Of a DNA stretch of 64,000 nucleotides, positions 42,903-57,900 are shown one piece after another. The notes beneath the pieces are model-generated. The model was not told where the DNA came from. It did no database searches and worked only from the letters and a program-made list of their open reading frames with translations. The stretch is from Colletes latitarsis (lineage: Eukaryota > Arthropoda > Insecta > Hymenoptera > Colletidae): contig NC_135146.1 in assembly GCF_051014445.1 (NCBI RefSeq), forward strand, positions 4,154,001 through 4,218,000. Reading direction: 5' to 3'. Every line of letters starts with the position of its first letter. Position 1 is the stretch's first letter. A program made the translations under genes and the position numbers.

Positions 42903-45900
42903 AGTTAAACCTGGATTCAATCTATATTTTAGAGGTTAACACCGGCTATGTCAGGGTTAGGTCTGGTATTTGCCATCATCTGGCTCATACTTTCGCCCTT
43001 TGCACCTACTTGTTGGCCAGATCCTGGGCGTTTTCTGGGTTGGATCACCTAGTAATGTGGTACCACACTGAAACAGTGGGTTAAACCAGGATTCAATCTA
43101 TATTTTAGAGGATAACACCGGTTAGGTCTTGGTTAGGTCTAGTATTTGCCATCATCTGGCTCATACTTTTGCATTTTTCGCATACATGTTGGCCTGAGCC
43201 GGGGCGTTTTCTGGTTTGGATCACGTAGTAATGCGGTACCAGACTGCCACATGAGTTAAACCTGGATTCAATCTATATTTTAGAGGATAACACTGGTTAG
43301 GACAGGGTTAGGTCTGGTATTTGCCATCATCTGGCTCATACTTTCGCATTTTTCGCGTACTTGATGGCCAGATCCTGGGCGTTTTCTGGTTTGAATCACT
43401 TAGTAATGTGGTACCACACTGCCACATGAGTTAAACCTGGATCCAATCTATATTTTAGAGGATAACACCGGTTAGGTCAGGGCTAGGTCTGGTATTTGCC
43501 ATCATCTGGCTCATACTTTCGCCATTTGCACCTACTTGTTGGCCAGATCCGGGGCGTTTTCTGGTTTGAATCACTTAGTAATGTGGTACCACACTGCCGC
43601 ATGAGTTAAACCTGGATTCAATCTATATTTTAGAGGATAACACCGGTTAGGTCAGGGTTAGGTCTGGTATTTGCCATCGTCTGGCCCATACTTTCGCCCT
43701 TTGCACCTACTTGTTGGCCAGATCCTGGGCGTTTTCTGGTTTTGATCACGTTGTAATGTGACACCACACTGAAACAGTGAGTTAAACCTGGATTCAATCT
43801 ATATTTTAGGGGTTAACACCGGCTAGGTCAGGGTTAGGTCTGGTATTTGCCATCATCTGGCCCATACTTTCGCATTTTTCGCATAGTTGTTGGCCAGATC
43901 CTGGGCGATTTCTGGTTTGCATCACGTAGTAATGGGGTACCACACTGATACAGTGAGTTAAACCTGGATTCGATCTATATATTAGAGGGTAACACCGGTT
44001 AGGTTTGGGTTAGGTCTGTTATTTGCCATCATCTAGCTCATACTTTCGCCCCTTGCACCTACTTGTTGGCCAGATCCTGGGCGTTTTCTGGTTTGCATCA
44101 CGTAGTAATGGGGTACCACACTGATACAGTGAGTTGAACCTGGATTCGATCTATATATTAGAGGGTAACACCGGTTAGGTTTGGGTTAGGTCTGGTATTT
44201 GCCACCATCTGGCTCATGCTTTCGCATTTTTCGCATACTTGTTGGCCAGATTCTGGGCGTTTTCTGGTTGGGATCGCGCAGTAATGTGGTACCACACTGA
44301 AACAGTGAGTTATTCCTGGATTCGATCTATATATTAGAGGGTAACACCGGTTAGGTTTGGGCTAGGTCTGGTATTTGCGATCATCTGGCTGATACTTTCG
44401 CATTTTTCGCATACTTGTTGGCCAGATCCGGGGCGTTTTCTGGTTTGCATCACGTAGTAATGGGGTACCACACTGATACAGTGAGTTAAACCTGGATTCG
44501 ATCTATATATTAGAGGGTAACACCGGTTAGGTTTGGGTTAGGTCTGGTATTTGCCATCATCTAGCTCATACTTTCGCATTTTTCGCATACTTGTTGGCCA
44601 GATCCTGGGCTTCTTCTGGTTTGGGTCACGTAGTAATGTGGTACCACCCTGCAACAGTGAGTTAAACCTGGATTCAATCTATATTTTAGAGGACAACACC
44701 GGTTAGGTCAGGGTTAGGTCTGGTATTAGCCATCATCAGGCTCATACTATCGCATTTTTCGCATACTTGTTGGCCAGATCCTGGGCGTTTTCTGATTGGG
44801 GTCACGTAGTGATGTGGTGCCACACTGCAGCAGTGAGTTAAACCTGGATTCAATCTATATATTAGAGGGTAACACCGGTTAGGTTTCGATTAGGTCTGGT
44901 ATTTGCCATCATCTGGCTCATGCTTTCGGATTTTTCGCATACCTGTTGGCCAGATCCTGGGCGTTTTCTTGTTTGGATCACGTTGGAATGTGGTACTACA
45001 CTGAAACAGTGAGGTAATCCTGGATTCGGTCTATATATTAGAGGGTAACACCGGTTAGGTTTGGGTTAGGTCTGGTATTTGCCATAATCTGGCTCATACT
45101 TTCGCATTTTTGGCCTACTTGTTGGCCAGATCCTGGGCGTTTTCTGGTTTGGATCAGGTAGTAATGTGGTACCGCACTGCAACACTGAGTTAAATCTGGA
45201 TTCAATCTATATTTTAGAGAATAACTCCGGTTAGGTCAGGCTTAGGTCTGGTATTTGCCATAATCTGGCTCATACTTTCGCAATTTTCACATACATGTTA
45301 GCTAGATCTTGGGCTTTTTCTGGCTTGGATCATGTTGTAAAGTGGTACCGCACTGAAACAGTGAGTTAATCCTGGACTCGATCTATATTTTAGAGGATAA
45401 CACCGGTTAGGTCAGGGTTACGTCTGGTATTTGCCATCATCTGGCTCATGCTTTCGCATTTTTCACCTACTTGTTGGCCAGATCCCGGGCGTTTTCTGGG
45501 TTGGATCACGTAATAATGTTGTACCACACTGAAACAGTGAGTTAAACCTGGATTCAATCTATATTTTAGAGGATAACACTGATTAGGTCAGGGTTAGGTC
45601 TGGTATTAGCCATCACCTAGCTCATACTTTCGCATTTTTCGCAATACTTGTTGGCTTGATCCTGGGCTTTTTCTGGTTTGGATCACATTGTAATGTGATA
45701 CCACACTGAAGCAGTGAACTAAACCTCGATCCGATCTATATTTTAGGGGATAAATCCGGTTAGGTCGGGGATAGGTCTGGTAACTGCCAGCATTTGGCTC
45801 ATACTTTCGCTTATTTTGCATAATTGTTGGCCAGATCCTGGGCGTTTTCTGGTTTGAATCACTTAGTAATGTGGTGCCACACTGCCACATGAGTTAAACC

Positions 45901-48900
45901 TGGATTCAATCTATATTTTAGAGGATAACACCGGTTAGCTCAGGGCTAGGTCTGGTATTTGCCATCATCTGGCTCATACTTTCGCCCTTTGCACCTACTT
46001 GTTGGCCAGATCCTGGGCGTTTTCTGGTTTTGATCACGTTGTAATGTGGCACCACACTGAAACAGTGAGTTATACCAGGATTCAATCTATATTTTAGCGG
46101 TTAACACAGGCTAGGTCAGGGTTAGGTCTGGTATTTGCCATCATCTGGCCCATACTTTCGCATTTTTCGCATACTTGTTGGCCATATCCTGGGCGTTTTC
46201 TGGTTTGGGTCACGTAGTAATGTGGTACCACACTGCAACAGTGAGTTATACCTGGATTCAATCTATATTTTAGTGGACAACACCGGTTAGGTCAGGGTTA
46301 GGTCTGGTATTAGCCATCATCAGGCTCATACTTTCGCATTTTTCGCATACTTATTGGCCAGATCCTGGGCGTTTTCTGGTTTGGAACACGTAGTAATATG
46401 GTACCACACTGAAACAGTGGGTTAAACCAGGATTCAATCTATATTTTAGAGGATAACACCGGTTAGGTCAGGGTTAGGTCTGGTATTTGCCGTCGTCTGG
46501 CCCATACTTTCGCATTCTTCGCATACTTGTTGGCCAGATCCTGGGCGTTTTCTGGTTTCGGTCACGTAGTAATGTGGTGCCACACTGCAGCAGTGAGTTA
46601 AACCTGAATTCAATCTATATTTTAGAGGATAACACCGGTTAGGTCAGGATTAGGTCTGGTATTTGCCATCATCTGGCTCATACTTTCGCCCTTTGCACCT
46701 ACTTGTTGGCCAGATCCTGGGCGTTTTCTGGTTTTGATCACGTTGTAATGTGACACCACACTGAAACAGTGAGTTAAACCTGGATTCAATCTATATTTTA
46801 GAGGTTAACACCGGCTAGGTCAGGGTTAGGTCTGGTATTTGCCATCATCTGGCTCATACTTTCGCCCTTTGCACCTACTTGTTGGCCAGATCCTGGGCGT
46901 TTTCTGGGTTGGATCACTTAGTAATGTGGTACCACACTGAAACAGTGGGTTAAACCAGGATTCAATCTATATTTTAGAGGATAACACCGGTTAGGTCTTG
47001 GTTAGGTCTAGTATTTGCCATCATCTGGCTCATACTTTTGCATTTTTCGCATACATGTTGGCCAGAGCCGGGGCGTTTTCTGGTTTGGATCACGTAGCAA
47101 TGCGGTACCAGACTGCCACATGAGTTAAACCTGGATTCAATCTATATTTTAGAGGATAACACTGGTTAGGACAGGGTTAGGTCTGGTATTTGCCATCATC
47201 TGGCTCATACTTTCGCATTTTTCGCGTACTTGATGGCCAGATCCTGGGCGTTTTCTGGTTTGAATCACTTAGTAATGTGGTACCACACTGCCACATGAGT
47301 TAAACCTGGATTCAATCTATATTTTAGAGGATAACACCGGTTAGGTCAGGGTTAGGTCTGGTATTTGCCATCGTCTGGCCCATACTTTCGCCCTTTGCAC
47401 CTACTTGTTGGCCAGATCCTGGGCGTTTTCTGGGTTGGATCACTTAGTAATGTGGTACCACACTGAAACAGTGGGTTAAACCAGGATTCAATCTATATTT
47501 TAGAGGATAACACCGGTTAGGTCAGGGCTAGGTCTGGTATTTGCCATCATCTGGCTCATACTTTCGCCATTTGCACCTACTTGTTGGCCAGATCCTGGGC
47601 GTTTTCTGGGTTGGATCACTTAGTAATGTGGTACCACACTGAAACAGTGGGTTAAACCAGGATTCAATCTATATTTTAGAGGATAACACCGGTTAGGTCT
47701 TGGTTAGGTCTAGTATTTGCCATCATCTGGCTCATACTTTTGCATTTTTCGCATACATGTTGGCCAGAGCCGGGGCGTTTTCTGGTTTGGATCACGTAGT
47801 AATGCGGTACCAGACTGCCACATGAGTTAAACCTGGATTCAATCTATATTTTAGAGGATAACACTGGTTAGGACAGGGTTAGGTCTGGTATTTGCCATCA
47901 TCTGGCTCATACTTTCGCATTTTTCGCGTACTTGATGGCCAGATCCTGGGCGTTTTCTGGTTTGAATCACTTAGTAATGTGGTACCACACTGCCACATGA
48001 GTTAAACCTGGATTCAATCTATATTTTAGAGGATAACACCGGTTAGGTCAGGGTTAGGTCTGGTATTTGCCATCGTCTGGCCCATACTTTCGCCCTTTGC
48101 ACCTACTTGTTGGCCAGATCCTGGGCGTTTTCTGGGTTGGATCACTTAGTAATGTGGTACCACACTGAAACAGTGGGTTAAACCAGGATTCAATCTATAT
48201 TTTAGAGGATAACACCGGTTAGGTCAGGGCTAGGTCTGGTATTTGCCATCATCTGGCTCATACTTTCGCCATTTGCACCTACTTGTTGGCCAGATCCGGG
48301 GCGTTTTCTGGTTTGAATCACTTAGTAATGTGGTACCACACTGCCGCATGAGTTAAACCTGGATTCAATCTATATTTTAGAGGATAACACCGGTTAGGTC
48401 AGGATTAGGTCTGGTATTTGCCATCATCTGGCTCATACTTTCGCCCTTTGCACCTACTTGTTGGCCAGATCCTGGGCGTTTTCTGGGTTGGATCACTTAG
48501 TAATGTGGTACCACACTGAAACAGTGGGTTAAACCAGGATTCAATCTATATTTTAGAGGATAACACCGGTTAGGTCAGGGTTAGGTCTGGTATTTGCCAT
48601 CGTCTGGCCCATACTTTCGCCCTTTGCACCTACTTGTTGGCCAGATCCTGGGCGTTTTCTGGTTTGGTTCGCGTAGTTATGTGGTGCAACACTGCAGCAG
48701 TGTGTTAAACCTGAGTTCAATCTATATTTTAGAGGATAACACCGGTTAGGTCAGGATTAGGTCTGGTATTTGCCATCATCTGGCTCATACTTTCGCCCTT
48801 TGCACCTACTTGTTGGCCAGATCCTGGGCGTTTTCTGGTTTTGATTACGTTGTAATGTGACACCACACTGAAACAGTGAGTTAAACCTGGATTCAATCTA

Positions 48901-51900
48901 TATTTTTGGGGTTAACACCGGCTAGGTCATGGTTAGGTCTGGTATTTGCCATCATCTGGCCCATACTTTCGCATTTTTCGCATAGTTGTTGGCCAGATCC
49001 TGGGCGATTTCTGGTTTGCATCACGTAGTAATGGGGTACCACACTGATACAGTGAGTTAAACCTGGATTCGATCTATATATTAGAGGGTAACACCGGTTA
49101 GGTTTGGGTTAGGTCTGTTATTTGCCATCATCTAGCTCATACTTTCGCCCCTTGCACCTACTTGTTGGCCAGATCCTGGGCGTTTTCTGGTTTGCATCAC
49201 GTAGTAATGGGGTACCACACTGATACAGTGAGTTGAACCTGGATTCGATCTATATATTAGAGGGTAACACCGGTTAGGTTTGGGTTAGGTCTGGTATTTG
49301 CCACCATCTGGCTCATGCTTTCGCATTTTTCGCATACTTGTTGGCCAGATTCTGGGCGTTTTCTGGTTGGGATCGCGCAGTAATGTGGTACCACACTGAA
49401 ACAGTGAGTTATTCCTGGATTCGATCTATATATTAGAGGGTAACACCGGTTAGGTTTGGGCTAGGTCTGGTATTTGCGATCATCTGGCTGATACTTTCGC
49501 ATTTTTCGCATACTTGTTGGCCAGATCCTGGGCGTTTTCTGGTTTGGATCACGTAGTAATGTGGTACCACACTGATACAATGAGTTAAACCTGGATTCGA
49601 TCTATATTTTAGAGGATAACACTGAATAGGTCAGGGTTAGGTCTGGTATTTGCCATAATCTGGCTCATACTTTCGCATTTTTCGCATACTTGTTGGCCAG
49701 ATCCTGGGCGTTTTCTGGTATGGATCACGTAGTAATGTGGTACCATACTGATACAATGAGTTAAGCCTGGATTCGATCTATATATTAGAGGGTAACACCG
49801 GTTAGGTTTGGGTTAGGTCTGGTATTTGCCATCATCTAGCTCATACTTTCGCATTTTTCGCATACTTGTTGGCCAGATCCGGGGCGTTTTCTGGTTTGCA
49901 TCACGTAGTAATGGGGTACCACACTGATACAGTGAGTTAAACCTGGATTCGATCTATATATTAGAGGGTAACACCGGTTAGGTTTGGGTTAGGTCTGGTA
50001 TTTGCCATCATCTAGCTCATACTTTCGCATTTTTCGCATACTTGTTGGCCAGATCCTGGGCGTTTTCTGGTTTGGATCACGTAGTAATGTGGAACCACAC
50101 TGCAACAGTGAGTTATACCTGGATTCAATCTATATTTTAGTGGACAACACCGGTTAGGTCAGGGTTAGGTCTGGTATTAGCCATCATCAGGCTCATACTT
50201 TCGCATTTTTCGCATACTTATTGGCCAGATCCTGGGCGTTTTCTGGTTTGGAACACGTAGTAATATGGTACCACACTGAAACAGTGGGTTAAACCAGGAT
50301 TCAATCTATATTTTAGAGGATAACACCGGTTAGGTCAGGGTTAGGTCTGGTATTTGCCGTCGTCTGGCCCATACTTTCGCATTCTTCGCATACTTGTTGG
50401 CCAGATCCTGGGCGTTTTCTGGTTTGGGTCACGTAGTAATGTGGTGCCACACTGCAGCAGTGAGTTAAACCTGAATTCAATCTATATTTTAGAGGATAAC
50501 ACCGGTTAGGTCAGGATTAGGTCTGGTATTTGCCATCATCTGGCTCATACTTTCGCCCTTTGCACCTACTTGTTGGCCAGATCCTGGGCGTTTTCTGGTT
50601 TTGATCACGTTGTAATGTGACACCACACTGAAACAGTGAGTTAAACCTGGATTCAATCTATATTTTAGAGGTTAACACCGGCTAGGTCAGGGTTAGGTCT
50701 GGTATTTGCCATCATCTGGCTCATACTTTCGCCCTTTGCACCTACTTGTTGGCCAGATCCTGGGCGTTTTCTGGGTTGGATCACTTAGTAATGTTGTACC
50801 ACACTGAAACAGTGGGTTAAACCAGGATTCAATCTATATTTTAGAGGATAACACCGGCTAGGTCTTGGTTAGGTCTAGTATTTGCCATCATCTGGGTCAT
50901 ACTTTTGCATTTTTCGCATACATGTTGGCCAGAGCCGGGGCGTTTTCTGGTTTGGATCACGTAGTAATGCGGTACCAGACTGCCACATGAGTTAAACCTG
51001 GATTCAATCTATATTTTAGAGGATAACACTGGTTAGGACAGGGTTAGGTCTAGTATTTGCCATCATCTGGCTCATACTTTTGCATTTTTCGCATACATGT
51101 TGGCCAGAGCCGGGGCGTTTTCTGGTTTGGATCACGTAGTAATGCGGTACCAGACTGCCACATGAGTTAAACCTGGATTCAATCTATATTTTAGAGGATA
51201 ACACTGGTTAGGTCAGGGTTAGGTCTGGTATTTGCCATCGTCTGGCCCATACTTTCGCCCTTTGCACCTACTTGTTGGCCAGATCCTGGGCGTTTTCTGG
51301 GTTGGATCACTTAGTAATGTGGTACCACACTGAAACAGTGGGTTAAACCAGGATTCAATCTATATTTTAGAGGATAACACCGGTTAGGTCAGGGCTAGGT
51401 CTGGTATTTGCCATCATCTGGCTCATACTTTCGCCATTTGCACCTACTTGTTGGCCAGATCCTGGGCGTTTTCTGGGTTGGATCACTTAGTAATGTGGTA
51501 CCACACTGAAACAGTGGGTTAAACCAGGATTCAATCTATATTTTAGAGGATAACACCGGTTAGGTCTTGGTTAGGTCTAGTATTTGCCATCATCTGGCTC
51601 ATACTTTTGCATTTTTCGCATACATGTTGGCCAGAGCCGGGGCGTTTTCTGGTTTGGATCACGTAGTAATGCGGTACCACACTGCCGCATGAGTTAAACC
51701 TGGATTCAATCTATATTTTAGAGGATAACACCGGTTAGGTCAGGATTAGGTCTGGTATTTGCCATCATCTGGCTCATACTTTCGCCCTTTGCACCTACTT
51801 GTTGGCCAGATCCTGGGCGTTTTCTGGGTTGGATCACTTAGTAATGTGGTACCACACTGAAACAGTGGGTTAAACCAGGATTCAATCTATATTTTAGAGG

Positions 51901-54900
51901 ATAACACCGGTTAGGTCAGGGTTAGGTCTGGTATTTGCCATCGTCTGGCCCATACTTTCGCCCTTTGCACCTACTTGTTGGCCAGATCCTGGGCGTTTTC
52001 TGGTTTGGTTCGCGTAGTTATGTGGTGCAACACTGCAGCAGTGTGTTAAACCTGAGTTCAATCTATATTTTAGAGGATAACACCGGTTAGGTCAGGATTA
52101 GGTCTGGTATTTGCCATCATCTGGCTCATACTTTCGCCCTTTGCACCTACTTGTTGGCCAGATCCTGGGCGTTTTCTGGTTTTGATTACGTTGTAATGTG
52201 ACACCACACTGAAACAGTGAGTTAAACCTGGATTCAATCTATATTTTTGGGGTTAACACCGGCTAGGTCATGGTTAGGTCTGGTATTTGCCATCATCTGG
52301 CCCATACTTTCGCATTTTTCGCATAGTTGTTGGCCAGATCCTGGGCGATTTCTGGTTTGCATCACGTAGTAATGGGGTACCACACTGATACAGTGAGTTA
52401 AACCTGGATTCGATCTATATATTAGAGGGTAACACCGGTTAGGTTTGGGTTAGGTCTGTTATTTGCCATCATCTAGCTCATACTTTCGCCCCTTGCACCT
52501 ACTTGTTGGCCAGATCCTGGGCGTTTTCTGGTTTGCATCACGTAGTAATGGGGTACCACACTGATACAGTGAGTTGAACCTGGATTCGATCTATATATTA
52601 GAGGGTAACACCGGTTAGGTTTGGGTTAGGTCTGGTATTTGCCACCATCTGGCTCATGCTTTCGCATTTTTCGCATACTTGTTGGCCAGATTCTGGGCGT
52701 TTTCTGGTTGGGATCGCGCAGTAATGTGGTACCACACTGAAACAGTGAGTTATTCCTGGATTCGATCTATATATTAGAGGGTAACACCGGTTAGGTTTGG
52801 GCTAGGTCTGGTATTTGCGATCATCTGGCTGATACTTTCGCATTTTTCGCATACTTGTTGGCCAGATCCTGGGCGTTTTCTGGTTTGGATCACGTAGTAA
52901 TGTGGTACCACACTGATACAATGAGTTAAACCTGGATTCGATCTATATTTTAGAGGATAACACTGAATAGGTCAGGGTTAGGTCTGGTATTTGCCATAAT
53001 CTGGCTCATACTTTCGCATTTTTCGCATACTTGTTGGCCAGATCCTGGGCGTTTTCTGGTATGGATCACGTAGTAATGTGGTACCATACTGATACAATGA
53101 GTTAAGCCTGGATTCGATCTATATATTAGAGGGTAACACCGGTTAGGTTTGGGTTAGGTCTGGTATTTGCCATCATCTAGCTCATACTTTCGCATTTTTC
53201 GCATACTTGTTGGCCAGATCCGGGGCGTTTTCTGGTTTGCATCACGTAGTAATGGGGTACCACACTGATACAGTGAGTTAAACCTGGATTCGATCTATAT
53301 ATTAGAGGGTAACACCGGTTAGGTTTGGGTTAGGTCTGGTATTTGCCATCATCTAGCTCATACTTTCGCATTTTTCGCATACTTGTTGGCCAGATCCTGG
53401 GCGTTTTCTGGTTTGGATCACGTAGTAATGTGGTACCACACTGCAACAGTGAGTTATACCTGGATTCAATCTATATTTTAGAGGATAACACCGGTTAGGT
53501 CAGGGTTAGGTCTGGTATTTGCCGTCGTCTGGCCCATACTTTCGCATTCTTCGCATACTTGTTGGCCAGATCCTGGGCGTTTTCTGGTTTGGGTCACGTA
53601 GTAATGTGGTGCCACACTGCAGCAGTGAGTTAAACCTGAATTCAATCTATATTTTAGAGGATAACACCGGTTAGGTCAGGATTAGGTCTGGTATTTGCCA
53701 TCATCTGGCTCATACTTTCGCCCTTTGCACCTACTTGTTGGCCAGATCCTGGGCGTTTTCTGGTTTTGATCACGTTGTAATGTGACACCACACTGAAACA
53801 GTGAGTTAAACCTGGATTCAATCTATATTTTAGAGGTTAACACCGGCTAGGTCAGGGTTAGGTCTGGTATTTGCCATCATCTGGCTCATACTTTCGCCCT
53901 TTGCACCTACTTGTTGGCCAGATCCTGGGCGTTTTCTGGGTTGGATCACTTAGTAATGTTGTACCACACTGAAACAGTGGGTTAAACCAGGATTCAATCT
54001 ATATTTTAGAGGATAACACCGGCTAGGTCTTGGTTAGGTCTAGTATTTGCCATCATCTGGGTCATACTTTTGCATTTTTCGCATACATGTTGGCCAGAGC
54101 CGGGGCGTTTTCTGGTTTGGATCACGTAGTAATGCGGTACCAGACTGCCACATGAGTTAAACCTGGATTCAATCTATATTTTAGAGGATAACACTGGTTA
54201 GGACAGGGTTAGGTCTGGTATTTGCCATCATCTGGCTCATACTTTCGCATTTTTCGCGTACTTGATGGCCAGATCCTGGGCGTTTTCTGGTTTGAATCAC
54301 TTAGTAATGTGGTACCACACTGCCAAATGAGTTAAACCTGGATTCAATCTATATTTTAGAGGATAACACCGGTTAGGTCAGGGTTAGGTCTGGTATTTGC
54401 CATCGTCTGGCCCATACTTTCGCCCTTTGCACCTACTTGTTGGCCAGATCCTGGGCGTTTTCTGGGTTGGATCACTTAGTAATGTGGTACCACACTGAAA
54501 CAGTGGGTTAAACCAGGATTCAATCTATATTTTAGAGGATAACACCGGTTAGGTCAGGGCTAGGTCTGGTATTTGCCATCATCTGGCTCATACTTTCGCC
54601 ATTTGCACCTACTTGTTGGCCAGATCCTGGGCGTTTTCTGGGTTGGATCACTTAGTAATGTGGTAGCACACTGAAACAGTGGGTTAAACCAGGATTCAAT
54701 CTATATTTTAGAGGATAACACCGGTTAGGTCTTGGTTAGGTCTAGTATTTGCCATCATCTGGCTCATACTTTTGCATTTTTCGCATACATGTTGGCCAGA
54801 GCCGGGGCGTTTTCTGGTTTGGATCACGTAGTAATGCGGTACCAGACTGCCACATGAGTTAAACCTGGATTCAATCTATATTTTAGAGGATAACACTGGT

Positions 54901-57900
54901 TAGGACAGGGTTAGGTCTGGTATTTGCCATCATCTGGCTCATACTTTCGCATTTTTCGCGTACTTGATGGCCAGATCCTGGGCGTTTTCTGGTTTGAATC
55001 ACTTAGTAATGTGGTACCACACTGCCACATGAGTTAAACCTGGATTCAATCTATATTTTAGAGGATAACACCGGTTAGGTCAGGGTTAGGTCTGGTATTT
55101 GCCATCGTCTGGCCCATAATTTCGCCCTTTGCACCTACTTGTTGGCCAGATCCTGGGCGTTTTCTGGGTTGGATCACTTAGTAATGTGGTACCACACTGA
55201 AACAGTGGGTTAAACCAGGATTCAATCTATATTTTAGAGGATAACACCGGTTAGGTCAGGGCTAGGTCTGGTATTTGCCATCATCTGGCTCATACTTTCG
55301 CCATTTGCACCTACTTGTTGGCCAGATCCGGGGCGTTTTCTGGTTTGAATCACTTAGTAATGTGGTACCACACTGCCGCATGAGTTAAACCTGGATTCAA
55401 TCTATATTTTAGAGGATAACACCGGTTAGGTCAGGGTTAGGTCTGGTATTTGCCATCGTCTGGCCCATACTTTCGCCCTTTGCACCTACTTGTTGGCCAG
55501 ATCCTGGGCGTTTTCTGGTTTGGGTCGCGTAGTTATGTGGTGCCACACTGCAGCAGTGTGTTAAACCTGAGTTCAATCTATATTTTAGAGGATAACAACG
55601 GTTAGGTCAGGATTAGGTCTGGTATTTGCCATCATCTGGCTCATACTTTCGCCCTTTGCACCTACTTGTTGGCCAGATCCTGGGCGTTTTCTGGTTTTGA
55701 TCACGTTGTAATGTGACACCACACTGAAACAGTGAGTTAAACCTGGATTCAATCTATATTTTAGGGGTTAACACCGGCTAGGTCAGGGTTAGGTCTGGTA
55801 TTTGCCATCATCTGGCCCATACTTTCGCATTTTTCGCATAGTTGTTGGCCAGATCCTGGGCGATTTCTGGTTTGCATCACGTAGTAATGGGGTACCACAC
55901 TGATACAGTGAGTTAAACCTGGATTCGATCTATATATTAGAGGGTAACACCGGTTAGGTTTGGGTTAGGTCTGTTATTTGCCATCATCTAGCTCATACTT
56001 TCGCCCCTTGCACCTACTTGTTGGCCAGATCCTGGGCGTTTTCTGGTTTGCATCACGTAGTAATGGGGTACCACACTGATACAGTGAGTTGAACCTGGAT
56101 TCGATCTATATATTAGAGGGTAACACCGGTTAGGTTTGTGTTAGGTCTGGTATTTGCCACCATCTGGCTCATGCTTTCGCATTTTTCGCATACTTGTTGG
56201 CCAGATTCTGGGCGTTTTCTGGTTGGGATCGCGCAGTAATGTGGTACCACACTGAAACAGTGAGTTATTCCTGGATTCGATCTATATATTAGAGGGTAAC
56301 ACCGGTTAGGTTTGGGCTAGGTCTGGTATTTGCGATCATCTGGCTGATACTTTCGCATTTTTCGCACACTTGTTGGCCAGATCCTGGGCGTTTTCTGGTT
56401 TGGATCACGTAGTAATGTGGTACCACACTGATACAATGAGTTAAACCTGGATTCGATCTATATTTTAGAGGATAACACTGAATAGGTCAGGGTTAGGTCT
56501 GGTATTTGCCATAATCTGGCTCATACTTTCGCATTTTTCGCATACTTGTTGGCCAGATCCTGGGCGTTTTCTGGTATGGATCACGTAGTAATGTGGTACC
56601 ATACTGATACAATGAGTTAAGCCTGGATTCGATCTATATATTAGAGGGTAACACCGGTTAGGTTTGGGTTAGGTCTGGTATTTGCCATCATCTAGCTCAT
56701 ACTTTCGCATTTTTCGCATACTTGTTGGCCGTTCCGGGGCGTTTTCTGGTTTGCATCACGTAGTAATGGGGTACCACACTGATACAGTGAGTTAAACCTG
56801 GATTCGATCTATATATTAGAGGGTAACACCGGTTAGGTTTGGGTTAGGTCTGGTATTTGCCATCATCTAGCTCATACTTTCGCATTTTTCGCATACTTGT
56901 TGGCCAGATCCGGGGCGTTTTCTGGTTTGCATCACGTAGTAATGGGGTACCACACTGATACAGTGAGTTAAACCTGGATTCGATCTATATATTAGAGGGT
57001 AACACCGGTTAGGTTTGGGTTAGGTCTGGTATTTGCCATCATCTAGCTCATACTTTCGCATTTTTCGCATACTTGTTGGCCAGATCCTGGGCGTTTTCTG
57101 GTTTGGATCACGTAGTAATGTGGTACCACACTGCAACAGTGAGTTATACCTGGATTCAATCTATATTTTAGTGGACAACACCGGTTAGGTCAGGGTTAGG
57201 TCTGGTATTAGCCATCATCAGGCTCATACTTTCGCATTTTTCGCATACTTATTGGCCAGATCCTGGGCGTTTTCTGGTTTGGAACACGTAGTAATATGGT
57301 ACCACACTGAAACAGTGGGTTAAACCAGGATTCAATCTATATTTTAGAGGATAACACCGGTTAGGTCAGGGTTAGGTCTGGTATTTGCCGTCGTCTGGCC
57401 CATACTTTCGCATTCTTCGCATACTTGTTGGCCAGATCCTGGGCGTTTTCTGGTTTGGGTCACGTAGTAATGTGGTGCCACACTGCAGCAGTGAGTTAAA
57501 CCTGAATTCAATCTATATTTTAGAGGATAACACCGGTTAGGTCAGGATTAGGTCTGGTATTTGCCATCATCTGGCTCATACTTTCGCCCTTTGCACCTAC
57601 TTGTTGGCCAGATCCTGGGCGTTTTCTGGTTTTGATCACGTTGTAATGTGACACCACACTGAAACAGTGAGTTAAACCTGGATTCAATCTATATTTTAGA
57701 GGTTAACACCGGCTAGGTCAGGGTTAGGTCTGGTATTTGCCATCATCTGGCTCATACTTTCGCCCTTTGCACCTACTTGTTGGCCAGATCCTGGGCGTTT
57801 TCTGGGTTGGATCACTTAGTAATGTTGTACCACACTGAAACAGTGGGTTAAACCAGGATTCAATCTATATTTTAGAGGATAACACCGGCTAGGTCTTGGT